A DNA stretch of 16,277 bases, taken from positions 1-16,277 of the forward strand of contig CAYNSQ010000015.1 of NCBI GenBank assembly GCA_964400155.1, given 5' to 3'. The stretch is from JAYTJL01 sp964400155 (GTDB lineage Bacteria > Patescibacteriota > Saccharimonadia > Saccharimonadales > UBA10212). Shown here in pieces: positions 5,265-13,288 of the stretch. Positions within the stretch are counted from its first letter, which is position 1, and every line of letters starts with the position of its first letter. The notes beneath the pieces are model-generated. The model made no database searches and was not told where the DNA came from. It saw only the letters and a list, made by a program, of their open reading frames with translations. The translations under genes were made by a program, and so were the position numbers.

Positions 5265-6729
5265 AATGATTAGAAGTAACCGGGCGATCCGGCGCCATAT
5301 GGCCGAGCAAAGCCATTACTACTTCTTCCATCTCTATATGGGCCGCTACGTACAGTATCCGACTGCTGACTTCCAAAAGGAGCTGTACGCACTTACCGAG
5401 GACGAGTCTGTTCGTCACGCCGTAGTCGTCGCGTTCCGTGGATCCGGGAAGTCAACCATTATGACGGTGTCATATCCTATGTGGGCAGTGCTCGGCAAAC
5501 AGCAGAAAAAGTTTGTCGTAATCTTAAGCCAAACCCAAGACCAGGCCCGCACGCACTTGGGAAACATTAAACGGGAGTTTGAAGCGAACGAACTACTCCG
5601 AAAAGATTACGGGCCGCTTGAGTCTGAATCTGACGAATGGGGTACGTCAGCCCTTCTATTACCTCGGTTTAATGCCCGTATCATAGCCGCCTCGACCCAG
5701 CAAGCTATCCGAGGAGTGCGGCATGGTGCACACCGGCCGGACCTTATCATTGCTGATGACGTGGAGAATATGGAGTCGGTCAAAACCCGTGAAGGCCGCA
5801 ATAAAACTTATGACTGGTTTACCGGTGAAATTCTGCCTTTGGGTGACCGGCAGACCAAGTTCATTACTATCGGCAACCTGTTGCACGAAGACTCGCTACT
5901 CATGCGGCTGAAAGAAAAAATTGAAGCCAAAGATATGACGGGTGTATTTCGTAAATATCCCCTGCTTCACAAAGGCAAAGTATGCCTGTGGCCGGGTAAG
6001 TACCCGGATGCAGCAGCGCTTAAAGGTGAGGAGCAAAGTGTGGGAAACCCTATTGCCTGGCAGCGCGAGTATTTGCTGAATATAGTTCCGGATGAAGACC
6101 AGATCATAGATCCGAAATGGTTCCGTTACTATGAGGAGTTGCCGGATAAAGGCAACCGCGAGAATGAATATCTCAATACCTTTATCTGTGTCGATCTGGC
6201 AATTTCCGAGAAAGCCAGCGCTGACTGCACAGCTGTCGTGGTTATTCATGTGTACGGTTACGAAACTAAAAACCGGCGCTATTACATTGACAAGCGCTTC
6301 ATAAACAAGCGCATGACATTCCAGCAAACACTGGAAACCGTACAAGGTATCTACCAAGGCTTTAACGTTAATAGTGAAGAAATAATGTTGCTCGTGGAGA
6401 AAGTTGCCTACCAGGACGCTGCTATACAGGTTTTTGAGCATAACCAGCTGTCAGTAAAAGGGGTTACGATACGAAGCGACAAGCGCTCGCGACTCTCTAC
6501 AGCCAGCATGCTGTTCGAGCAAGGTCGGGTTCACTTTCCTGCCGACAGAAGCTGCGACCCGATTGCCCAACAGTTAATAGGCTTTGGGGTTGAAAAGCAT
6601 GATGACTTGGTAGATGCCCTGACCATGGGATTAAACTACGTTAATACGAAGGTCGTGCGTCGGGTATCGATGGCGTGGGTATCCCGCGAAGGCACAACTA
6701 CTTGGTACACTATCGATTACCTCGACTAA
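5239..6729 (+). CDS. terL: Phage terminase large subunit (packaging ATPase/nuclease)
   Basis: A 496-aa protein, near full family length. The ATPase domain has Walker A VAFRGSGKST (64-73) and Walker B DLIIADDVE (168-176). The RNase H-like nuclease domain has VDLA (D319), LLVEK (E387) and HDDLVDAL (D455/D456/D459). It cuts concatemeric phage DNA and pumps it into the procapsid. I chose ATG 5239 over the upstream in-frame ATG 5194 because AAGGAGGGG (5226-5234) lies 4 bases before it and 5194 lies deep inside terS. All catalytic residues are present, so it looks functional. The next gene is res on the other strand, its stop 2 bases away; no portal, protease or capsid gene follows. The last ~20 residues are not recognisable, so the C-terminus may have been trimmed when the flank was replaced. 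Confidence 0.93.
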   Translation: MDSSNLNFEMIRSNRAIRRHMAEQSHYYFFHLYMGRYVQYPTADFQKELYALTEDESVRHAVVVAFRGSGKSTIMTVSYPMWAVLGKQQKKFVVILSQTQDQARTHLGNIKREFEANELLRKDYGPLESESDEWGTSALLLPRFNARIIAASTQQAIRGVRHGAHRPDLIIADDVENMESVKTREGRNKTYDWFTGEILPLGDRQTKFITIGNLLHEDSLLMRLKEKIEAKDMTGVFRKYPLLHKGKVCLWPGKYPDAAALKGEEQSVGNPIAWQREYLLNIVPDEDQIIDPKWFRYYEELPDKGNRENEYLNTFICVDLAISEKASADCTAVVVIHVYGYETKNRRYYIDKRFINKRMTFQQTLETVQGIYQGFNVNSEEIMLLVEKVAYQDAAIQVFEHNQLSVKGVTIRSDKRSRLSTASMLFEQGRVHFPADRSCDPIAQQLIGFGVEKHDDLVDALTMGLNYVNTKVVRRVSMAWVSREGTTTWYTIDYLD

Positions 6730-6731
6730 GC

Positions 6732-9440
6732 CTACTTAACAAGCTCGAAGAGATCCTTTAGATCCTCAAGGGCCTTAAACTCCCATGTACCAAAGTTACC
6801 ATCGGAATTTACAGCCCGTACCCATTCTTCAGCCGCCGCCCATTTCACTTTGTCTTGCTCTGTTTTTTGGCCCTTAACTTCTAGCAAAATATATCGATCA
6901 TCTTTGAATCTAATCAGATAGTCAGGATAGTACGTGTGAAGCTGACCTTGCCACAAGTATTTAATTTCAAAACCTATGTGATCGTTTTTTGCCCAAGCTT
7001 GCAAACCTCGGATCCGATCACGTTCAAATTCTAAACCGACACCTTCCCACTTGCTATCTATAACTATATGACTTATCTGACTCTTTTGGACGGGTTGAGT
7101 TGGCTTGGTGGTGTACCAAGTCGGTGCAGTAGCCGTGGATCGAACAGGTCGGGCACTATCTAAAATTGCAACTGGTTCTTCCGCACTGGATTGTTTAATG
7201 ATCGACTCTAAATGATTAACTATTTTCTGCATATTTAGCGCAATCATAATTTGGCGTAACTTATCAGTGCCTTCAAACTGTGGAATTTTGATAACAAGCT
7301 TATCTGATTCCAAGAACTTAGCAATAATACGACTAAGTTGTGAAATCTGGTTGCCAGTATCGCCAGCCCAATTATCCTTAAATTTCTGGACTAAGTTCGC
7401 GGTTGCCCTAAATATGGCAGTTTGGACGCGGTGTTGGTCGCTTAATCGATCCAAATTAACTTCGCTAATGCCTGCTAGGTTCGGCTTTCCTTCAATAACC
7501 GGCGCTACTTCAACCACAGATGGCGCATCTTGTGGTGACAATACCAAAGGTTCAACTTTATCCCAATCAATATCGAGGTAATAATTTAGCTTGTAGTCGA
7601 CGCGCAAGACATGAGGCCACTTTATTTCACGTTCCTTGCGCTCAAGAACTGGTTCAATTTTGGTCTTAGGCTTTTCAGTGCGGGGAGTCGTAGTAGCCGA
7701 AGCTTCAACAGGCAGAAAAGTAAAGGGTACGCCGAAAACAGTTACATACTCAGGGTCAAATAGCCCCTCATCGTTTAACTCATAAGATCGACGGCGCAAA
7801 CCACGCCCAACTACCTGTTCACAAAGTAGTTGGCTAGTAAATGCTCGCAAACCTAGGATATGGGTTACAGTACGCGCATCCCAACCTTCAGAAAGCATAT
7901 TAACGCCAATAACACATTGGATTTGTTCGCCGGGTTTACCGTCTTTTCCGACTGTGTTGAATTTGTCACGTTGCTGCTGGATCAAGTCTTTTTTCTTGCC
8001 GGTCAGATTTTCGTCTTCTTCGGATTCAACTTTATCTAACGCATCCTGATCAATACGAAGTAACTTATCCCGCTCTCCAATTTCATTAACTGCACTATAC
8101 CCTTGTGTTAGAAAATGTTCGATACGAGCAGCAGTCTCGGTACGGTTGGAGATAGTTATAAGAACGGGTGGGACTTTAGTGCCTTTATCCTGAGATGCCC
8201 AGTCTTCTTTTACTTCTAGCCAATCGGCGGCCAAAATATTTAATGCATTGGAGACTAGATCGGGAGGCAATTCTGTAGGTTCTGCTCGACGGTTTAAGTC
8301 ATCTTTAACGTGGGGATATAAGTGGAATAATTTTGAACGGAAGTTTTCATCCGTATTCACACTATCGTCACGTACGGCAATTTTCGGTGTCTTTACTAGG
8401 CCGGCTTCAATGGCATCATTAAGCCCAAAATCGCTTACGATCCAAGGGAATAGCAGTTCATCTTGATTATTACCGCCAGTAGGCTTAAACGGCGTAGCGC
8501 TCAAGTCATAAGTTCTAATAACGCCTCGAGCACGGTGTATTTTATCTATACCATCAATCCAAATTGTAGCTTTCTCTTTTTCGCTGGCATCTTCGCCGCC
8601 CGTGGGCCGGTGACAGTGGTGAGCTTCGTCATTAATAACTAAAATGCCACTAGCCCCGCCAAACTCAGGTAATGCTCGCCGCACAAAGGCCTCGTCTCCT
8701 TCAGGTCCTTTCTTGACAACCTTGGGGCCATAATTTTCGTTAAGTGGCGCTAAAGCATGCCAGTTTTTAACGACAATTGTTGCCGATAATAGCTCTTGCC
8801 ACATATTAGGCGGTACGACACCGAACTCTTCGTAGTAATTTTGTTCATCTGCAGGCAGCAATACTTGGAGACGATCCTTTACAGTGATACCAGGAGCTAT
8901 AACCAAAATATTTTTACTAAATCGGGCATCCTTTGGATTAGCGATTTTATTGAGTGCCTGCCAAGCAATCAGCATTGCCATAACCGTTGTCTTACCAGTT
9001 CCGGTAGCAAGCTTAAGGCACTGGCGTTGCCATTCACCGTCTTTTGGTATTTCAATACCTTGCTTATCTGCTTCAGTAGCTTCTGTTAGCCATATTGCCG
9101 TCTCGACTGCTTCCATTTGGCACCAAAAAGGCTGATAGATTCGATGCTCAGGAGTGTGCCAATATTCAAGAAGCTTTTTGGTTGTGCCAGTGACATTCGG
9201 ATAACCTAATTCACGCCATTTCTTCACGCGCGGGCGAATCTTATTAACCAACTCAATCTCTACAAATTCACCTGGATCATCGGCATTGCGTCGCGAGCTT
9301 GCTGTTGCTCTTACATAACCTGCAGGTCTTCGACCTTCTACACGGTCAAAACCTTGTGATTCGCGATTATATCTCCAATATTCTTTCGGTTCCTCGTAAG
9401 GACTGTTGATTATTAACTTATCAATTAGCTGAATACTCAT
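6732..9440 (-). CDS. res: Type III-like restriction endonuclease subunit (Res), SF2 helicase + PD-(D/E)XK nuclease
   Basis: A 902-aa protein. SF2 helicase/translocase motifs run in order: I LATGTGKTT (144-152), II NDEAH (270-274), III LSATPF (313-318), V NMLSEGWDAR (514-523) and VI QVVGRGLRRR (542-551). The C-terminal nuclease is PD at 839-840 with EVK at 854-856, a standard PD-(D/E)XK site. With its Mod partner it would cleave DNA after ATP-dependent communication between sites. The Walker, DEAH and nuclease residues are intact. It starts at TAATG overlapping the mod stop by one base, with AAGGAT 8 bases upstream, so it is translationally coupled to mod and should be produced even with mod frameshifted. 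Its overall form resembles the roughly 900-aa R-M nucleases of the BPTD_3080 kind (from memory). Confidence 0.92.
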   Translation of the reverse strand: MSIQLIDKLIINSPYEEPKEYWRYNRESQGFDRVEGRRPAGYVRATASSRRNADDPGEFVEIELVNKIRPRVKKWRELGYPNVTGTTKKLLEYWHTPEHRIYQPFWCQMEAVETAIWLTEATEADKQGIEIPKDGEWQRQCLKLATGTGKTTVMAMLIAWQALNKIANPKDARFSKNILVIAPGITVKDRLQVLLPADEQNYYEEFGVVPPNMWQELLSATIVVKNWHALAPLNENYGPKVVKKGPEGDEAFVRRALPEFGGASGILVINDEAHHCHRPTGGEDASEKEKATIWIDGIDKIHRARGVIRTYDLSATPFKPTGGNNQDELLFPWIVSDFGLNDAIEAGLVKTPKIAVRDDSVNTDENFRSKLFHLYPHVKDDLNRRAEPTELPPDLVSNALNILAADWLEVKEDWASQDKGTKVPPVLITISNRTETAARIEHFLTQGYSAVNEIGERDKLLRIDQDALDKVESEEDENLTGKKKDLIQQQRDKFNTVGKDGKPGEQIQCVIGVNMLSEGWDARTVTHILGLRAFTSQLLCEQVVGRGLRRRSYELNDEGLFDPEYVTVFGVPFTFLPVEASATTTPRTEKPKTKIEPVLERKEREIKWPHVLRVDYKLNYYLDIDWDKVEPLVLSPQDAPSVVEVAPVIEGKPNLAGISEVNLDRLSDQHRVQTAIFRATANLVQKFKDNWAGDTGNQISQLSRIIAKFLESDKLVIKIPQFEGTDKLRQIMIALNMQKIVNHLESIIKQSSAEEPVAILDSARPVRSTATAPTWYTTKPTQPVQKSQISHIVIDSKWEGVGLEFERDRIRGLQAWAKNDHIGFEIKYLWQGQLHTYYPDYLIRFKDDRYILLEVKGQKTEQDKVKWAAAEEWVRAVNSDGNFGTWEFKALEDLKDLFELVK

Positions 9441-10861
9441 TATTTAAGATCCTTGATAACAAATGATTCGATGCCACGATCATCGATGATCTTAACCGCA
9501 CATTTCTTTTTCTCTCCAACTCTAAACGGCAACGACTCTGTTCCGATGAATGCATCAATAAGCTCTTCATCCACCTCGCCATTGAGTGCCTTGGCAATTT
9601 GCGACCAGTCTTTGCCTGAGCCCTTCATAGGGAAGAATACCTGATCAGGTAGAAGGCTTCGCTCATCGTAATCAGTGTCTAAGAACCACATTGCAACCCT
9701 ATTGGTTTGGCCACTATCAACTTCACCGGTTACCGGATTATAGTAATCAAATCCTTTGACCTCAACCTTATAGCTCCCGTCTGGATTCTTGATTACTTCT
9801 ACATCAGGCTGGCCAATAAGCCAATAGCTCTGGTTATTAGATCGTTTCTTGCGAAGGTCCTCAGTTAGTAAATCTACGCTCATTTGTGCTTTCAGTACCT
9901 GTACGCCAGGCAAGTCAATTTGGTCAATATCCTTCGCTGCTTCTGGGTCAAATTGGAAGGCAGCAAAGATTACAAAGTCTGGCTTATCCGTTAATGAACG
10001 AGCCTCATTCATCACCTCTTCAACTTGTCGCTGTTCGATTGGACCGTAATCTGGCCCGAAACTAATCACAGCAGTTTTGTTCGTATTACTTTCTTCTAGA
10101 ATCTCGCCAATAGCATGGATGTGGTGGGTGCCTTCTGCTGGCTCAACCCGTGCAAAATCAATCATCTTACCGCCAGTTGCACGAATACCGGTAGTCTTTA
10201 GTTCATCTCTCCACAAAGCTTGATTGCCAGTTTCGCCGTATCGGCCAGCCTCATCACCCACGTATTCAACTTTGGGTAGTTCACCTTCGAAAGGCTTGGT
10301 GCGAAGGCTTGGAACTGCTTCAACTGTAAATGGACCCGTGACACGTATCTTGTTCTTTTCTACTACCGGCTGATCATAGAGAACCTCTTCTTGCGGTGGA
10401 GCATTATTGCCAATTGAAGCTTGTGTAATTCTTGGCACCTTCTTGTAATTAAGCCCACTCGCGATTCCTTCCTCGGGATGAGCCAACGAATAGTAGGGGA
10501 AGTTCGCAGTCATTATTCTTTGTTTAGCTAATGCTATAGCTACTCTCGATGTATCGCACGTAATCCAACGTCTACCCCAATTTTCTGCAACATATGCGGT
10601 ACTACCAGAACCACAAGTAGGATCGAATACTAGATCACCGGGGTCAGTCGTCATTAGCATACAATTTCGGATTGCGGCGGTGGAAGTTTGTACTACATAA
10701 ATCTTGGGATCTGCACGACTCATAATGCCACCAATATCGGTCCATACGTTGTTTATAGGGAATGCTGCAAAATCATCCAAAAAGCGTATGTAGGATAAGC
10801 CTTTGCCAGTTGCAACAACTCTCCCAGCTTTTGGAATCCCTCTGGCGTAATACCCCACCAC
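9440..10861 (-). CDS. Type III-like DNA methyltransferase (Mod), C-terminal fragment after frameshift
   Basis: The second part of the broken mod gene, in the -1 frame relative to the first. Useful homology begins at about AGRVVATGKGLSYIRF (DNA near 10830); the GTG at 10861 is simply the first start codon in this frame. It holds the AdoMet motif FDPTCGSGST, the remaining MTase fold, then about 350 residues of C-terminal region (residues about 125-473 of this frame) likely to bind DNA or Res. Without the DPPY half it cannot methylate alone. It ends in TAATG with res. Joined to the first part by one added base it gives a Mod of about 831 aa from ATG 11934. Confidence 0.8.
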   Translation of the reverse strand: MVGYYARGIPKAGRVVATGKGLSYIRFLDDFAAFPINNVWTDIGGIMSRADPKIYVVQTSTAAIRNCMLMTTDPGDLVFDPTCGSGSTAYVAENWGRRWITCDTSRVAIALAKQRIMTANFPYYSLAHPEEGIASGLNYKKVPRITQASIGNNAPPQEEVLYDQPVVEKNKIRVTGPFTVEAVPSLRTKPFEGELPKVEYVGDEAGRYGETGNQALWRDELKTTGIRATGGKMIDFARVEPAEGTHHIHAIGEILEESNTNKTAVISFGPDYGPIEQRQVEEVMNEARSLTDKPDFVIFAAFQFDPEAAKDIDQIDLPGVQVLKAQMSVDLLTEDLRKKRSNNQSYWLIGQPDVEVIKNPDGSYKVEVKGFDYYNPVTGEVDSGQTNRVAMWFLDTDYDERSLLPDQVFFPMKGSGKDWSQIAKALNGEVDEELIDAFIGTESLPFRVGEKKKCAVKIIDDRGIESFVIKDLK

Positions 10862-11934
10862 CTTGTTCCTGGGGTATACTTTTTGCCCTCAAATTCAACT
10901 TCATATCTAGTGCCCGGCCCGGGTTTTGTTAGGTCACTATAAGTAAAAAGACGTGCGCCAGGCGGTAGTTTACCTTCTTTTTCTTCCTTTGTTGCTGGTC
11001 GTTTGGTGCCATCAGCTAACATGACAGAGTTATATCGGCCAATACTATTGTCGCCACCATACTTTTCCTTAAATAGTTGATGGTACTTTAATTTATCCTT
11101 ATCTTTTGCGTACCACAGTATGTAATCGTTAGCCGTAGGCAATAAACTGGCTCCGAATCCTGAATTCTTATTGAAACTAATTTGGCTTACAAAATTTTCT
11201 CTGCCAAATATTTCATCCATTACCGACCTAACGATATGAATGTTTTCGTCGGAAATTTGCACAAAACAACTGCCACTCTCAGTTAAAAGTTCTTTGACTA
11301 GTTTCAGTCGATCATATAAATGCGTAAGGTAGCTGTGTATGCCTAATTCCCAAATATCTCTGAAGGCCTGTATCATTTCAGGTTCAGCAGGGATATCTGC
11401 ATCATTGTTGTCTTTGACGTCTTTTTTATGAACAAAGGGCTGAAAGTTAGAATTGTACTTAATGCCGTAGGGTGGATCTATGTAGATCATCTGAACTTTG
11501 TTTGCCATCCCTTCTTTCTGGAGAAGGCTATTCATAACAAGTAATGAATCGCCAGCAACCAAGCGATTTGCCCAATCTTGGGTGTGATGATAGAAATCCA
11601 TAGCTTGATGCAATGGTGGCTCATTGAAAGGATCATCGAATAGGGAAATTTGACGAGGACCGTCATCTTTCCTCATAAATGAACTAACGACTCGCATTGG
11701 ATCGATACGTTCGTGAACGTGAAGGCTGACATCTGGGACATCAAAACTGATACCTTCTTTTTTGCCAGCCCAGCTTAATTGTGGGTCTATATGCGGATCA
11801 TGTTCATATTTAGTGCTCGGCACATTGGATTTGTCTGTAGCCTCTGACACTAGACCTACAGGTGGGTTGTTGGGTCTTTTCTGGTTGTTATGAATATAAG
11901 CATCAATAGCAACCCTTTTTCTACCATCTTTCAT
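10753..11934 (-). CDS. Type III-like DNA methyltransferase (Mod), N-terminal fragment before frameshift
   Basis: The first part of mod. It opens with NNPPVGLV...HDPHIDPQLSWAGK...LHVHERIDP, a head I recognise from large R-M methyltransferases paired with ~900-aa Res proteins. AGDSLLVMNSLL and the catalytic DPPY (153-156 from ATG 11934) follow, then a region resembling the target-recognition part. The true reading ends near GFQK; the last ~25 codons to the stop at 10753 are out of frame. ATG 11934 is preferred to TTG 11967 because similarity begins after it and TACACT lies 6 bases upstream (leaderless form); there is no Shine-Dalgarno at either. The downstream half with the AdoMet motif is in another frame, so no active enzyme is expected unless ribosomes shift or the base is missing only in the assembly. 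Confidence 0.8.
   Translation of the reverse strand: MKDGRKRVAIDAYIHNNQKRPNNPPVGLVSEATDKSNVPSTKYEHDPHIDPQLSWAGKKEGISFDVPDVSLHVHERIDPMRVVSSFMRKDDGPRQISLFDDPFNEPPLHQAMDFYHHTQDWANRLVAGDSLLVMNSLLQKEGMANKVQMIYIDPPYGIKYNSNFQPFVHKKDVKDNNDADIPAEPEMIQAFRDIWELGIHSYLTHLYDRLKLVKELLTESGSCFVQISDENIHIVRSVMDEIFGRENFVSQISFNKNSGFGASLLPTANDYILWYAKDKDKLKYHQLFKEKYGGDNSIGRYNSVMLADGTKRPATKEEKEGKLPPGARLFTYSDLTKPGPGTRYEVEFEGKKYTPGTRWWGITPEGFQKLGELLQLAKAYPTYAFWMILQHSL
10823..10833 (-). other. Frameshift site in mod
   Basis: On the minus strand the string CAAAAGCTGGG carries the point where the protein sense moves from one frame (…EGFQKL) to the -1 frame (AGRVVATGKG…). Adding one A to AAAA (10829-10832) gives GFQKAGRVV; adding one G to GGG (10823-10825) gives GFQKLGRVV. 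Either restores one frame of about 831 codons. CAAAAG could also allow single-tRNA (A_AAG) slippage, but it is not a canonical X_XXY_YYZ heptamer. Confidence 0.75.
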
Positions 11935-11940
11935 GCAATA

Positions 11941-11967
11941 AGTGTAGCGGAAAATGACCTTTAACAA
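11941..11967 (-). promoter_or_regulatory. Candidate promoter giving leaderless mod mRNA
   Basis: On the minus strand TACACT (complement of 11941-11946) ends 6 bases before the mod ATG, so transcription would begin on the start codon. A weak -35 (TTGTTA, complement of 11962-11967) lies 15 bases upstream, a short spacing. Another -35 a few bases further up is possible. Confidence 0.4.
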
Positions 11968-11982
11968 CAGATAAGAATGGCC

Positions 11983-12010
11983 TGGACTTCATTAATCTTT
12001 GCGGTATTCT
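11983..12010 (+). promoter_or_regulatory. Candidate promoter for the serine recombinase gene
   Basis: TGGACT (11983-11988) and TATTCT (12005-12010) are spaced by 16 bases. The predicted start at about 12017 is 3 bases before the ATG at 12020, and no Shine-Dalgarno is present. The site diverges from the mod promoter in a gap of only 85 bases, so the two may be co-regulated. Confidence 0.4.
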
Positions 12011-12019
12011 GTCCCTGCT

Positions 12020-13288
12020 ATGGATACAAAAGTAGCAGAATTTAAATACTGTCTATACGCCAGGAAGTCGAGCGAGTCAGACGAGCGACAAACGATGTCC
12101 ATTGATTCTCAGCTTAACGAAATGAAACTTCTGGCTAAAAACAAAAGCTTAGACATCGTTGAAATTAAGCAAGAGAGTTTCTCGGCCAAAGAATCGGGCA
12201 AACGCGAGCAGTTCAATGATGTTCTCAAGGAACTGGACGAGGGTAAATACAACGCATTGCTTACGTGGGCACCGGATCGCCTCAGCAGAAATGCCGGCGA
12301 CCTAGGTTCGTTGGTGGATCGCATGGATAGAGGCAAGTTGCTGCAAATCCATACCTATTCACAGACATTTACCAACAATCCAAACGAAAAATTCCTCCTC
12401 ATGATTCTATGTTCACAAGCCAAGTTGGAGAATGACAACCGAGGCCTGAATATCTTAAGGGGTATCAAGTCAAAATGTGAGATGGGATGGCGACCGGGCG
12501 TAGCACCGCTTGGCTACATGAACCGTCACTTTAATGGATTAAAAGACATTATTCCCGATCCTGATCGGGCTCACATTATTACTGAGATGTACCAAAAGGC
12601 TGGTTATCATGGCTGGAGCGGCAGAAGGATAAAAGATTGGCTTGATGAAATCGGTTTTACTAACCGTTCTGGTAAACCCGTGGCGCTGAGTCAAGTCTTT
12701 CTGATTCTTATGAACCCCTTCTATTACGGAGAATTCGAGTACCCAGAAGGTAGTGGTAAATGGTTCAAAGGATCGCATGAGCCGCTGATATCCAAGGAGC
12801 TATTCGAGCTGGTTCAGCAGTTTAGAGGAGTCTACAAAGGTAAATGGGGATCTAAGCAGTTTGCTTACCGCGGTCTGCTGCAATGCGGTTACTGTGGTGG
12901 ACAAATCACCTGCGAAGAGAAGTTCAAGAAACTTAAAAATGGTGAACTTAACCGGCATGTGTACTACCGGTGTACCAAGAAAATAGACCTTAACTGTCCA
13001 GGTGAATATGTTAATGAAAAGGCTCTAGAAGAGCTGTTAGAACAATTCATAACGGCTAAGGCAGATGATATTAAGATTAATGACAAGCTAAGAGCAAAAG
13101 TAGAACGCCATTATGTGGTGGCAGAGTCACTGGCTGATTACTATAAGGTGACCATGAAACTAGACAAGCCCTTGATCGAATATGCGCGCTACGTGCTTAC
13201 TAAAGGTAGTTTTCAGGAAAAGCTGGATTTTACGAAAGGGACTTCAACCAGATTTAGTATTAAAGAAGGGGTGTTAAAGCTGGCTTAA
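12020..13288 (+). CDS. Serine recombinase (resolvase/integrase family)
   Basis: A 422-aa protein. The N-terminal resolvase domain has YARKSS (13-18, catalytic serine within it) and the arginine motif APDRLSRNAGDLG (84-96). A recombinase domain (about 150-265) follows, with GVAPLGYMN and MNPFYYGEF, then a zinc beta-ribbon (C289, C292, C318, C326). It cuts and rejoins DNA at att sites through a covalent serine link. At 422 aa it is at the small end for large serine integrases, which fits those of CPR genomes; the coiled-coil part is short. ATG 12020 is preferred to TTG 11999 because the family fold starts soon after it and a -10-like box lies between them. Its stop overlaps the stop of the opposite-strand gene by two bases. 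It is the likely mover of this island; invertase or resolvase use is less likely at this size. Confidence 0.9.
   Translation: MDTKVAEFKYCLYARKSSESDERQTMSIDSQLNEMKLLAKNKSLDIVEIKQESFSAKESGKREQFNDVLKELDEGKYNALLTWAPDRLSRNAGDLGSLVDRMDRGKLLQIHTYSQTFTNNPNEKFLLMILCSQAKLENDNRGLNILRGIKSKCEMGWRPGVAPLGYMNRHFNGLKDIIPDPDRAHIITEMYQKAGYHGWSGRRIKDWLDEIGFTNRSGKPVALSQVFLILMNPFYYGEFEYPEGSGKWFKGSHEPLISKELFELVQQFRGVYKGKWGSKQFAYRGLLQCGYCGGQITCEEKFKKLKNGELNRHVYYRCTKKIDLNCPGEYVNEKALEELLEQFITAKADDIKINDKLRAKVERHYVVAESLADYYKVTMKLDKPLIEYARYVLTKGSFQEKLDFTKGTSTRFSIKEGVLKLA

Noticed and set aside
5896..6441. Open frame of 181 codons on the minus strand inside terL
   Set aside because: It is a shadow of the nuclease domain of a well-supported terL; its composition is unlike a real protein and no start signal is visible.
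10829..10835. Programmed -1 frameshift heptamer in mod
   Set aside because: The bases do not fit X_XXY_YYZ and no obvious downstream stimulator was seen; a lost base is simpler, so slippage was kept only as an alternative.
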